From contig CAAGHP010000013.1 in the NCBI GenBank assembly GCA_900769705.1, positions 62,001-126,000 on the forward strand: a DNA stretch of 64,000 bases, given 5' to 3'. Numbering within the stretch: position 1 is the stretch's first letter; each line of letters begins with the position of its first letter. Of this stretch, positions 54,195 through 62,076 are shown piece by piece. The DNA comes from Alphaproteobacteria bacterium (lineage in GTDB: Bacteria; Pseudomonadota; Alphaproteobacteria; RF32; CAG-239). The notes below the pieces were generated by a model. That model saw only the letters and a program-made list of their open reading frames with translations. It was not told where the DNA came from and did not search any database. The position numbers and the translations under genes are program-made.

Positions 54195-54945
54195 AATATC
54201 CTTCTTCCTTATCAATTTCAAAAATTTCCCTTGCCACAACACTTTCTTCATTGATGGATATAAATCCATCAGCACTTTCTCCTTTTATATTAAAAGCTTT
54301 TATATATGAAGGTGATATCAATTTCTTATACAAACTAATTAAATATTCGTCCCTAAGTGCTCTCTTGAATTCCATTTTAACAGTAGTTGTTTCTGGTTTT
54401 TCTTTTGCATCCAAATCTTCTCCCCAATCTTGATTCAAAAATTCACCGATAAATAAATCATTTGTTGCCGTAATAGAAATTGATTCTATTGATTTTACTT
54501 GTTTAATGAAGTCATCAATAGAAGTAGAAACAGCTAATAAATTGCATGAAAAATCCTTATCTGTTTCATGCAATAAATTTAATATTATATTTCTTTTATT
54601 ATGGTCAGAGCATAGAACTCTATTTTGATAAATCACAAATATAAATTGATTAGTCATATGAATAATTTCATCAGATAGGACGCTGTCGTCATAAGTTTTT
54701 TGACTTCTATTATAGCATCTGTTAGGCTTTGATTTACCATAAGATACTAAAAAAACGATTTTATTTTCATCCATCCTATGACGAATTGTATATGTTATAC
54801 CACGCAATGGATATTCAATAATTTCCTTATTGTTTAACATATCTTTCAAAATTCGCTTTCCTGCCCCAAAAATGTCAACACATTCAGGAATATAATTAAA
54901 CATACGTACTACACTCATTGTTTTGATCCATTTAATATTTTTCAT
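54163..54945 (-). CDS. Unknown soluble protein, possible sensor partner of the four-TM protein
   Basis: A 260-residue protein with no membrane segment. Mixed alpha/beta N-terminal ~150 residues ('GITYTIRHRMDENKIVFLVSYG', 'QFIFVIYQNRVLCSD'); the C-terminal part holds 'TTTVKMEFKRALRDEYLISLYKKLISPSYIKAFNIKG' and an acidic end. No family recognised. It is translationally coupled to the four-TM gene by overlap. A TATAAT-like -10 on the minus strand near 54970-54976 suggests a local promoter. A soluble sensor plus small channel is the layout of RexA-RexB, but I see no sequence match. Confidence 0.65.
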   Translation of the reverse strand: MKNIKWIKTMSVVRMFNYIPECVDIFGAGKRILKDMLNNKEIIEYPLRGITYTIRHRMDENKIVFLVSYGKSKPNRCYNRSQKTYDDSVLSDEIIHMTNQFIFVIYQNRVLCSDHNKRNIILNLLHETDKDFSCNLLAVSTSIDDFIKQVKSIESISITATNDLFIGEFLNQDWGEDLDAKEKPETTTVKMEFKRALRDEYLISLYKKLISPSYIKAFNIKGESADGFISINEESVVAREIFEIDKEEGYYEIEEIFNKM

Positions 54946-55035
54946 CCAGTTATATTGATAATTTTATTAAATTATAATAAGCAAAAAACATCATTAATAC
55001 CTTTCTCATTTTTGTACTATTTTGTATTTGCATAT

Positions 55036-55479
55036 TTAATTGTCTCCAAAACCTTTTTTCTTTAACGCTTTCCATAAATAACGAGGAAATGTTACATACC
55101 CATTAACTATTTTTAGCTTGAATTGACTAATAATTCTCTTCTGTTCCAACCAATCATTATCTTTAACTTTTAATGTTCTCTTATTATCTCTAACAATATT
55201 ATTAAGTACTTTCAATGCAGCTTTAGGCAAACAATTTACACTATCTATAATATCTTTCCGTTCAATATAACTACTTATAAAATCACAAATGTTTTGAAGT
55301 GCTAAAGAGAGAGATAGAATAGCTACTCCACCTACAATCCAACGGCTATTAGAATTAAATCCCAACCAATTAAAAAATACATCGCTAAATAAAGCAATAA
55401 CTGTAGATAATGAAACAACTAACCAAAACCAAATTTTTTCACAGAAAATTTTTATAAAACCACATATATTATCAATCAT
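55036..55479 (-). CDS. SieB-like superinfection-exclusion membrane protein
   Basis: A 147-residue protein. Two N-terminal membrane helices (about 12-32 and 43-65, the second 'WIVGGVAILSLSLALQNIC') are followed by a soluble domain: 'LPKAALKVLNNIVRDNKRTLKVKD' and 'GYVTFPRYLWKALKKKG'. This matches the general pattern of the phage superinfection exclusion protein B family (two TM plus a small winged-helix-like end), by my recollection of that family. AAGGAG before ATG 55479. It sits between fic and the unknown three-gene set. Confidence 0.55.
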   Translation of the reverse strand: MIDNICGFIKIFCEKIWFWLVVSLSTVIALFSDVFFNWLGFNSNSRWIVGGVAILSLSLALQNICDFISSYIERKDIIDSVNCLPKAALKVLNNIVRDNKRTLKVKDNDWLEQKRIISQFKLKIVNGYVTFPRYLWKALKKKGFGDN

Positions 55480-55570
55480 CTATTCTCGCTCCTTTTGCCT
55501 ATTTCTTGCTCATTATACCTTTAGTAAATATTTTTTGCAAATTCTCTTTTGGACTTTCAGAGTGCGTTTA

Positions 55571-56611
55571 TTATTTTTCCAGCACTTCCCAATGACCGCC
55601 TTTGTCGGGACCGATGCGGCGGATTTTTCCTTTTTCTTTTAATGAAGCTATTTGTTTGGCAACAGCACGGCGGGATATATCTAACAAATTTGCAAGTTCA
55701 TCGGTTGTTATATTTTCGTTTTGCTTTAACAATTCCAAAATTTTCTGTGAACTTTTCTGTGAACTTTTCTGTGAACTTTTTTCTGTTTCTGCATTATCCT
55801 TTATCTGCATTTCTCGGTTATCCAGCAAATTATTTTCACCCAACAGTAAATTACCGAAAAACTTATTTAAATATTCATAAGTATAGTAAATGTCTTTATC
55901 CAAATTTTGATAGTTGGCGCGAACAAGAGCGTTGCGGAAATATTTAGAATAGGCTTCAAACATATCATTATTGGTAGAAAATCCAAGCGTATATAAATAC
56001 TTTATAATAAACACCGCAGTGGTGCGGGTATTGCCTTCTCCAAACGGATGGATTTGCCATATACCGGAAGTAAATTTTGCCAGTTGTTCAACTTTCTCAC
56101 GCTTGGATAATTCTTTGTAATTAAACTTTTTTTCTTGCGCAAAATCATAGTCCAGCGTTTCCAAGATACTATCGGCACGTCCATAAACAACCGTATCGCC
56201 GTTCAGTATCGGTTCTTTTTTCGTAATATCGTATGTTCTGATTTTACCAGCAACTTCTTTATCCAAAATACCGGTAAACAATACCTTGTGAATAGATATC
56301 AACTCCGCGGGGCTAAAAGAAAAAGTATGCGTGCTTAAAAGTTTGGCAATACGCGCAGAAACCTCATCTGCTTCTTTCTCATTATGCTCTTGCACAGTTT
56401 TTGCGGGATTTTTTTGATAATATCGACTAACTTGTTCACCAGCTTCATCAATGGAAATTTTGCCCTCAATGTTATCTTTGGCAACTTCTATCAGATATTT
56501 TGAAGGAGTAAGATTGTCAACCTGCTGCAAGCCGATAGCTATGCCCCAATTTTCGGCTTTTTTATATTTTTCCGGCTCGCCTTGTTTTTTGTATTCTTCA
56601 AAATGCTCCAT
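55571..56611 (-). CDS. Fic-domain protein with C-terminal winged helix
   Basis: A 346-residue Fic protein. The active loop 'IHPFGEGNTRT' (HPFxxGNxR) is intact, near residue 188. The N-terminal region has 'GKISIDEAGEQVSRYYQ', like VbhA-type antitoxin segments fused to Fic. Residues ~275-290 are three SSQK repeats. The last ~55 residues are a winged helix ('NITTDELANLLDISRRAVAKQIASLKEKG'). Fic proteins AMPylate targets; those in type I loci are frequent but of unknown role. It starts right after the hsdM stop (TAAATG). Confidence 0.9.
   Translation of the reverse strand: MEHFEEYKKQGEPEKYKKAENWGIAIGLQQVDNLTPSKYLIEVAKDNIEGKISIDEAGEQVSRYYQKNPAKTVQEHNEKEADEVSARIAKLLSTHTFSFSPAELISIHKVLFTGILDKEVAGKIRTYDITKKEPILNGDTVVYGRADSILETLDYDFAQEKKFNYKELSKREKVEQLAKFTSGIWQIHPFGEGNTRTTAVFIIKYLYTLGFSTNNDMFEAYSKYFRNALVRANYQNLDKDIYYTYEYLNKFFGNLLLGENNLLDNREMQIKDNAETEKSSQKSSQKSSQKILELLKQNENITTDELANLLDISRRAVAKQIASLKEKGKIRRIGPDKGGHWEVLEK
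55742..55777. repeat. Three tandem 12-bp units in fic
   Basis: TTTCTGTGAACT repeated three times exactly. Each unit encodes SSQK and keeps frame, so copy-number change would alter linker length only. Confidence 0.9.
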
Positions 56612-58114
56612 TTATACCCCCAGTTCTTTCAAATAACCACGCATTTTTTCTTGGGTATCTTTTAGCTGTAACTCTAAATCGGCAATATCGGCTTTAACCT
56701 TGGCTAAATCGACTTCTTCCTCTTCTTCAAAAGTATCTACATAACGCGGAATATTGAGATTGAAGTCGTTTTCTTTAATCTCTTCAAAAGTGGCAAGATG
56801 CGAATATTTTTCAAGCTCGCGGCGATTTTTATAAGTATCTAAAATCTTCTGTATTTGTTCTTCCGAAAGTGTGTTTTGTTTTTTACCTGGGACAAATTCT
56901 TTACTAGCATCTATAAACAGAACATCTTTGCGATTTTCATTAGCCCCACCTTTTTCTCGACTTTTATCAAAAATCAAAAATGCTACTGGAATTCCTACAT
57001 TTAAAAATAAATTTGCTGGTAATCCGATAACTGCATCAAGTATATTTTCTTCAATGAAGGCTTGACGGATTTTTCCTTCTGAGCTACCGCGGAACAAAAC
57101 ACCATGCGGAACAATCACCGCAACCCTTCCGACTAAAGGCTTTGCTGTCGCAATCATGTGCGAAATAAAGGCATAATCGCCTTTGCTTGCCGGCGGCATT
57201 CCGCGGTCAAAACGATGGTAAACATCATTTTCTAAATGTTTCTCACCCCATTTATCAAGTGAAAACGGCGGATTGGCAACCACAACATCAAACTGCATAA
57301 GATGATCATTTTCAACAAGCAATGGCGAATTTAAGGTGTCACCCCATTCGATACGGGCAGAATCCTGTCCATGCAAAAACATATTCATACGAGCCAAGTT
57401 ATAGGTCGCACCGGTTTTTTCTTGTCCGTAAAGCGCATAGTCATTAGAGCCTTGTTTTTGGACTTCTTCGCCGGCTAACAGCAATAAACCACCGGAACCG
57501 CAAGCTGGGTCACAAATTCTGTTGCCGGGTTTAGGCATGGCTAACTTTGCAAGCAAAGAAGACAAAATTTTCGGTGTGAAGAATTCTCCCGCTTTTTTTC
57601 CGGCATCTGAGCCAAATCGCTCAATCATATACATATACGCATTACCAAGCAAATCTCCGTCAACTTCGGTTAGATTCACCTTATTAAAATCCGTAATCAT
57701 ATCGCGAATCATTTTATTGCGCTGGCTGGTCTGACCGAGAATGGCTTGAGAATTAAAATCAACTGTAAAAATATCGTGCAACAGCGTGGTGTTGGCATCT
57801 TCAATCTTATGTAAGGCGATATTTATAAGTTCTCCGATATTATCAGCATTTTGCTGAGCATAGATATCATAAAAGCTCGCACCTTCCGGTAAAATAAAGC
57901 GTGCATTTCTAAGACGGAGTGCAATACGTTCTTTATCATCTCCGTAGCGTTCTTTAAGTTTTTTGACTTCGGCTTGCTTAATATCACTTATATATTTGAA
58001 GAATAAAAAGGCTAAAATATAGTCTTTAAACACAGCAGCATCCACAGTTCCACGAGCAGAATCTGCCGCACTCCATAACAGTTTATTTAATTCTTCCTGT
58101 GTAAATTTAGCCAT
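56612..58114 (-). CDS. hsdM: Type I restriction methyltransferase M subunit
   Basis: A 500-residue N6-adenine methyltransferase. N-terminal HsdM_N helices ('LNKLLWSAADSARGTVDAAVFKDYIL'), SAM motif 'ICDPACGSGGLLLLAG' and catalytic 'VVANPPFSLDKWGE' (NPPF). The C-terminal coiled part (last ~60 residues) contacts HsdS. 'GKKAGEFFTPKILSSLLAKL' is the usual block before motif I. It is 3 bp after the half-size hsdS. Confidence 0.95.
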   Translation of the reverse strand: MAKFTQEELNKLLWSAADSARGTVDAAVFKDYILAFLFFKYISDIKQAEVKKLKERYGDDKERIALRLRNARFILPEGASFYDIYAQQNADNIGELINIALHKIEDANTTLLHDIFTVDFNSQAILGQTSQRNKMIRDMITDFNKVNLTEVDGDLLGNAYMYMIERFGSDAGKKAGEFFTPKILSSLLAKLAMPKPGNRICDPACGSGGLLLLAGEEVQKQGSNDYALYGQEKTGATYNLARMNMFLHGQDSARIEWGDTLNSPLLVENDHLMQFDVVVANPPFSLDKWGEKHLENDVYHRFDRGMPPASKGDYAFISHMIATAKPLVGRVAVIVPHGVLFRGSSEGKIRQAFIEENILDAVIGLPANLFLNVGIPVAFLIFDKSREKGGANENRKDVLFIDASKEFVPGKKQNTLSEEQIQKILDTYKNRRELEKYSHLATFEEIKENDFNLNIPRYVDTFEEEEEVDLAKVKADIADLELQLKDTQEKMRGYLKELGV

Positions 58115-58117
58115 TTT

Positions 58118-58681
58118 TTACTCCTTTATAGTCTGACTTAATATAGAGTTTATAAGTTTTTTGCGATTTTGCTTTATTTTTTCCATTATATCCACCTCTT
58201 TTTCATAAAGCAAAAATAGTTCAACAATTTGCTTTTGCTTTTCAAGAGGAATGAGAGGAATATCTATTTGTTCAAGCTCAACTCTGTTAATGGAATGTAC
58301 GCCCGCCAAATTATGCCTTATCATTAGAGCTTTTTGCCCAACCTGAGAATTTAAAAATGTAGCAATATATTCAGGTAAAAAATGATCGTTATGTATTTTT
58401 AATATAAAAAACACTCCTGAAGCAACACTCGGTTTTCTACAATGATTGACACTTGCTTTATAATTTCCACGATTGGAAATGAGAATATCATTAAAATCTA
58501 ACCAATGATTCATTCTAATTTGCTCTTTAAAAATATGTAAATAAATATTTTGATCTTCAAAAAATAAACCAGATAAATCCTTAAATTGGATAACTTGAAG
58601 GTCTCCATTCTCTATGTCTTTTATACCTTCTCTAAAATTATAACCTGAACGAATACTTGCTATATCAATAAGCTTAACCAT
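58118..58681 (-). CDS. Half-size HsdS with one recognition domain
   Basis: A 187-residue protein equal to a single HsdS repeat: one target-recognition domain (about 1-140) and one helical spacer ('PLEKQKQIVELFLLYEKEVDIMEKIKQNRKKLINSIL'). It could dimerise to recognise a palindromic bipartite site, or compete with the full HsdS for HsdM. First gene of the minus-strand operon, with a good promoter. It shares little sequence with the full-length HsdS. Confidence 0.8.
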   Translation of the reverse strand: MVKLIDIASIRSGYNFREGIKDIENGDLQVIQFKDLSGLFFEDQNIYLHIFKEQIRMNHWLDFNDILISNRGNYKASVNHCRKPSVASGVFFILKIHNDHFLPEYIATFLNSQVGQKALMIRHNLAGVHSINRVELEQIDIPLIPLEKQKQIVELFLLYEKEVDIMEKIKQNRKKLINSILSQTIKE

Positions 58682-58704
58682 TTTTACCTCATTAATTTGA
58701 AAGC

Positions 58705-58732
58705 ATTATACCGGAAAATATTTTTAAATCAA
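58705..58732 (-). promoter_or_regulatory. Promoter of the hsd operon
   Basis: On the minus strand TTGATT (plus 58727-58732), 16-nt spacer and a consensus TATAAT (plus 58705-58710), 24 bp before the half-HsdS ATG, which has GAGG as SD. Confidence 0.75.
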
Positions 58733-58765
58733 GTGTAATAATTGATTTTTTACAGAAAATAAATG

Positions 58766-58798
58766 TTTTTTTGTAATAATCATTTTTTTACAAAAAAA
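58766..58798. promoter_or_regulatory. Inverted repeat between divergent promoters (operator candidate)
   Basis: TTTTTTTGTAA (58766-58776) and TTACAAAAAAA (58788-58798), an exact 11-bp inverted repeat with an 11-nt spacer. Centres are about one helical turn apart, between the hsd promoter and the promoter of the Cas2-like gene. Confidence 0.4.
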
Positions 58799-58800
58799 TC

Positions 58801-58829
58801 TTGACATGAAAAAAATTTGAGTATATAAA
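58801..58829 (+). promoter_or_regulatory. Consensus sigma70 promoter of the Cas2/SinR-like gene
   Basis: TTGACA (58801-58806), 17-nt spacer, TATAAA (58824-58829). Near-perfect, so expression is probably strong; the start would fall at the foot of the following hairpin. Confidence 0.8.
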
Positions 58830-58833
58830 AAGT

Positions 58834-58959
58834 GTGAACTTGGATGGAATCCAAGTTCACAGACAACAAGCCAGAAATTGACTTGCGCTATTTCTTACAA
58901 TTTTAGTAATAGTCATTTTTCTTGGTTTGTCAAATGAATTTTAACTTTAAGCCAAGAAA
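58834..58959 (+). ncRNA. Structured 5' leader of the Cas2/SinR-like gene
   Basis: A perfect 12-bp hairpin (58834-58845/58849-58860, GGA loop) starts at the predicted transcript end. Further on, TTTCTTGG (58918-58925) can pair either with CCAAGAAA (58952-58959), which abuts the AGAGG SD, or in part with CCAGAAA (58871-58877) with GACAA/TTGTC (58862-58866/58927-58931) extending it. The two foldings exclude each other, so translation might be switched. Confidence 0.45.
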
Positions 58960-58971
58960 GAGAGGTAAAAA

Positions 58972-59232
58972 ATGGCTAAATACATAATTAATTATGATTT
59001 AAGAAAACCAGGAAGAAATTATGATGACTTATATAAAGCTTTAAATTCCTTCAGTAATATACACCCAATGGAATCTTGTTGGATAATAAAAAGCATTAAT
59101 TCAACATATTACCTAAGAGACTATTTTGAAACAAAAATTGATAGCAATGATAAACTTTTTGTTTCTAAATTGGATGATTGGGCATCGTTAAATTTAACGC
59201 AAACAGAAGTAAACTGGTTGAAACAATCATAA
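58972..59232 (+). CDS. Small Cas2/SinR-like ferredoxin-fold protein
   Basis: An 86-residue protein: 'YIINYDLRKPGRNYDDLYKA' at the N-terminus, 'MESCWIIKS' in the middle and 'DSNDKLFVSKLDDWAS' near the end. This is the pattern of the small proteins often annotated as SinR family, related in fold to Cas2/VapD. No CRISPR array or cas1 is nearby, so it is not a working CRISPR component here. It diverges from the hsd operon and is the last gene before the right island end. SD AGAGG. A weak stem (GCGGA/TCCGT at 59240-59253) follows the stop. Confidence 0.75.
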   Translation: MAKYIINYDLRKPGRNYDDLYKALNSFSNIHPMESCWIIKSINSTYYLRDYFETKIDSNDKLFVSKLDDWASLNLTQTEVNWLKQS

Positions 59233-59260
59233 AGACAGAGCGGATATTCCGTTCCTTTTA

Positions 59261-59281
59261 TATGGTGGGCGCTGCAAGACT
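59261..59281. repeat. 21-bp copy of the tRNA 3' end
   Basis: TATGGTGGGCGCTGCAAGACT is identical to 59434-59454, the 3' end of the tRNA gene read from outside. After it the sequence departs from the tRNA. It is probably an attachment-site remnant. Confidence 0.8.
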
Positions 59282-59395
59282 GACTACGCTAACGCTCCGC
59301 CGACGCGTCGTTCACAGTCTTTGGCTGCCGGCGTTCTGCCGCCCGCCTTTCTCTCGCTCTCAAACTTGCTTTCTCGCAAGTTCGAGAATCTTTTA

Positions 59396-59441
59396 AAATG
59401 CCCACAAAAAAACCACTCCTAAAGAGTGGTCTTTATGGTGG
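59396..59441. repeat. Right 46-bp direct repeat of the island (attR-like), tRNA terminator
   Basis: 45 of 46 bases equal 46101-46146. In minus sense it is the tRNA's intrinsic terminator, CCACTCTTTAGGAGTGG followed by seven T, and includes the tRNA CCA end. Confidence 0.75.
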
Positions 59442-59512
59442 GCGCTGCAAGACTCGAACTTGCGACCAGACCGTTATGAGCGGCCGGCTCTAACCAACTG
59501 AGCTAAGCGCCC
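59436..59512 (-). tRNA. tRNA with CAU anticodon (tRNA-Ile2 or elongator Met)
   Basis: A 77-nt tRNA with encoded CCA. Acceptor GGGCGCT/AGCGCCC is fully paired, D-arm GCTC..GAGC, anticodon loop CTCATAA, T-arm GCAAG TTCGAGT CTTGC. A G1-C72 pair excludes the initiator. 'CTTAGCTCAG' and the GGTCG variable loop look more like Ile2 (lysidine-modified) than elongator Met, but the choice is open. Confidence 0.9.
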
Positions 59513-59580
59513 TTCTTGATTAGCAACGTTACCATAAAATAAGATTATATCTTAGTCAAGAATTATTTTTTACTTTCCTG

Positions 59581-59775
59581 TTATTTTGTTAAATATGCAT
59601 ACAAAGTGTAGCAGGCTGATATACCGACCAAAATATAAATAATTGTAACCAAAACCGGAGCATAGCCAAAAATAACCTCCACTAAATTTAAGTTGGCAAT
59701 TCCAATCAATCCCCAGTTTATACCGCCTATAGCTGTCAAAACCAGTGCTGTTTTATCTAACCAATTCATATTCAT
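59581..59775 (-). CDS. DUF378 small membrane protein
   Basis: A 64-residue protein with two membrane helices and the family block 'LDKTALVLTAIGGINWGLIG', then 'NLVEVIFG' and 'VYILVG'-like second helix. DUF378 proteins are widespread inner-membrane proteins of unknown function. GGAG-like SD (AAAGGAGAATG) before the start, with two close Met codons possible. Confidence 0.88.
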   Translation of the reverse strand: MNMNWLDKTALVLTAIGGINWGLIGIANLNLVEVIFGYAPVLVTIIYILVGISACYTLYAYLTK

Positions 59776-59928
59776 TCTCCTTTGTTTAATTTTTTTATTA
59801 CAGTTATAAATTAGGTGTTAATTTTAGATTTTAAACCGATATTTGTGCAAAAATATGTTCAAAGATTGTAATATCTCAAAAATTTATCTACATTACAGAC
59901 AGATTAACAATTTTAACAGGAGTTGAAT

Positions 59929-60426
59929 ATGTCTTCTACAAACAAAATGGCCGAAATTGTCGCTACTTATTTCGGACTCGGTCTGTCTCCAAAAGCACCA
60001 GGAACAATCGGTTCTTTCGGCACGCTTCCCATTGCCTTTGTTTTAGCCTACTATACCGGAATCTACGGCATTTTAATCGGCGCCATTATTTGTTTTGTTG
60101 CCGGCGTGCTTGCCACTGATGTTATTATCCGCGGTCAAGAGGAAAAAGATCCGGGGAAAGTCGTGATTGATGAAGTTGTCGGACAACTTCTGGCTTTTTG
60201 CCTTGTCTGCGATTATTTATATCAAAATACCCAGCATTTATGGATTTATTTAATTGGCTTTGCCGCTTTCCGCTTTTTTGATATCTGCAAAATGGGGCCT
60301 GTAAAATGGTTTGACAGCAAAATGAAAAATGCTTACGGCGTTATGATGGATGATGTCTGCGCCGGTTTAATGGCTGCTTTCACAGTGTATTTATTTGTTC
60401 AATTCTTCACTGTTTTGATGAAGTAG
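59929..60426 (+). CDS. pgpA: Phosphatidylglycerophosphatase A
   Basis: A 165-residue membrane enzyme. 'GLGLSPKAPGTIGSFGTLP' near the N-terminus and 'DPGKVVIDEVVGQLLA' in the middle are PgpA blocks; 'DDVCAGLMAA' is the C-terminal one. It dephosphorylates phosphatidylglycerophosphate to phosphatidylglycerol. ATG 59929 has AGGAG 6 nt upstream; the TTG at 59923 is too close to it. Its end overlaps the convergent gene by 36 bp. Confidence 0.93.
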   Translation: MSSTNKMAEIVATYFGLGLSPKAPGTIGSFGTLPIAFVLAYYTGIYGILIGAIICFVAGVLATDVIIRGQEEKDPGKVVIDEVVGQLLAFCLVCDYLYQNTQHLWIYLIGFAAFRFFDICKMGPVKWFDSKMKNAYGVMMDDVCAGLMAAFTVYLFVQFFTVLMK

Positions 60427-62076
60427 GGGCTTCTCCTGCCAATTTTGCACACATTTTTTAGCCAGCTCATGTGCTCCAAACTTAGAAGCATAGGAGTTAA
60501 TTTTATATTTAACCGCACTGTCTTTAGCATTTGACTTTGTAAATATTTTGGAATCCAGCTGCTTCAAAATTTCAGTTGTTTTTTCCGTCTGAGGCATTTG
60601 CTCTATACGGGCATACATATACACCAGTGATTTGTAATAATACAATCTGTCCAGCTGTCCCGTATTAGCCGGCAGTCCGGCATAAACTTTCGCCGCATCC
60701 AGCAAAGTTTCATCATCGGCAGCCGAATAGTCAAGTCTAGGCAGGCAGTCCACCCCCTTTGCCAACACTCCGAACATTTCACCTCTTCCGGCTCCGAGCA
60801 GCATTTGCAAATATATCTTATTGTTTTCGTATGCATCTTTGTAGTTTCGGCTCAGCTTTTCGTATTCCAGTTCATATAATCCTTCTCTTTTAGGCAAAAC
60901 TTTACGAACAGCCGTCCATAAAATTTTAGCTTGCTGCACATTATTTTCTTCAATAGCATAATCAAGCAGCATCATTTCATTTTTATCGCGATAAAGCAAA
61001 ACTTCAGGCGGCAGGGCTTTTACTTCTTTTTCTTTGAGATTATTTTCTTTTTGCTTTTGGCGCAAAACTGCATTTTTTTGTACAAAATCACGATGATATT
61101 CAGCATATTCATCGCTGAATTCCTTGCCGTAGCGCAATGGCTCTTCCAAAAAATTTTTCATTTCAGGCTGCTGCTGGCCGATATTATGAAGCAATTTTTC
61201 AATATTATCCAGCGGATATGAAGAACGCACAGCTTCGCTGAATATCAATTCAAAAATTTGCTTTTCTTTTTCTCCGCCTTCAGATTTTTTTTCATCATTC
61301 CAATAGCCGTTATTATGTTCATTCACGCCGTTTTCTGTAACTTGTTTTATCAGCAGCGCCCGTTCGTTACGGCCTACTTTCACATACAGTGCTTCATCTT
61401 TGTTAATTTGCTCGGATTGAGCATAATATTGAAAGCCATCACTGTTAAACTTTGATAATTCACGGCGCTCATCAGCCTGAGTTATACGATATAAGTTGGT
61501 AGATTTCATTTCGCGGCGGCTTAATAAATCACTTATATCATTATGATGAACAACAAATAATTGCTTTTGAATATTGTTTTGCTCTTTTTCCGAATACCCT
61601 AAAGTCTTTAAATCTTTTTCCAGCTGAATATCTATAGCCTCAACCATATATGAACCGTAGCAATGCGTAACAATAATCAGATTGCGTAAATTTCTCGCTG
61701 CCTTATCCGCCGGTATTTTTTCCAAATAGCCGTCTTTATCTTTTTTTGACACCAAAGGTATAATATATTCATCCAAAAGTGTCATTGCTCTCACTACCGA
61801 ACCTTCGCGGAATATTGTTTTTTCTGGATAATATATCGAACAAATATCCGCATTTTTACGTTCTTTTTCCGAAAGCATGGATTCCACAACTTTGCACATG
61901 CCATTAGCCGCCTGAGAAGAATGCGTGGCGCTTCCCGGAAAAATCAATATAGTTTTATGTCCCGCAAAAGAATAGTTTTTAGGGGCTTCACGCCAATGAT
62001 TTGGAGCATTTTCATCTCTAAGGCCCAAAGAAAAGTGATAATCAATATCTTGTTTTTCATCCGTTGTTTTTGCCAT
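60391..62076 (-). CDS. Unknown protein with alpha/beta-hydrolase-like N-terminus
   Basis: A 561-residue soluble protein. 'KTILIFPGSATHSSQAANGM' (about 41-60) looks like an oxyanion loop, and 'RNLIIVTHCYGSYMVEAI' (about 131-148) like a nucleophile elbow with Cys139 in place of Ser. The C-terminal ~250 residues are helical and repeat-like ('LLDYAIEENNVQQAKILWTAV'), possibly ankyrin- or TPR-related. No signal peptide. No firm family. GAGG precedes ATG 62076. Confidence 0.7.
   Translation of the reverse strand: MAKTTDEKQDIDYHFSLGLRDENAPNHWREAPKNYSFAGHKTILIFPGSATHSSQAANGMCKVVESMLSEKERKNADICSIYYPEKTIFREGSVVRAMTLLDEYIIPLVSKKDKDGYLEKIPADKAARNLRNLIIVTHCYGSYMVEAIDIQLEKDLKTLGYSEKEQNNIQKQLFVVHHNDISDLLSRREMKSTNLYRITQADERRELSKFNSDGFQYYAQSEQINKDEALYVKVGRNERALLIKQVTENGVNEHNNGYWNDEKKSEGGEKEKQIFELIFSEAVRSSYPLDNIEKLLHNIGQQQPEMKNFLEEPLRYGKEFSDEYAEYHRDFVQKNAVLRQKQKENNLKEKEVKALPPEVLLYRDKNEMMLLDYAIEENNVQQAKILWTAVRKVLPKREGLYELEYEKLSRNYKDAYENNKIYLQMLLGAGRGEMFGVLAKGVDCLPRLDYSAADDETLLDAAKVYAGLPANTGQLDRLYYYKSLVYMYARIEQMPQTEKTTEILKQLDSKIFTKSNAKDSAVKYKINSYASKFGAHELAKKCVQNWQEKPLLHQNSEELNK

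Noticed and set aside
53733..54945. Naming the soluble/four-TM pair RexA-RexB or Kiwa
   Set aside because: Only size, order and topology agree; no sequence motif supports the names.
55742..55777. CRISPR-like repeat
   Set aside because: Units are 12 bp, directly adjacent and coding; there are no spacers, and no array was seen anywhere in the window despite the Cas2-like protein.
59436..59512. Initiator tRNA-fMet
   Set aside because: G1-C72 is paired and the three G-C pairs of the initiator anticodon stem are missing.
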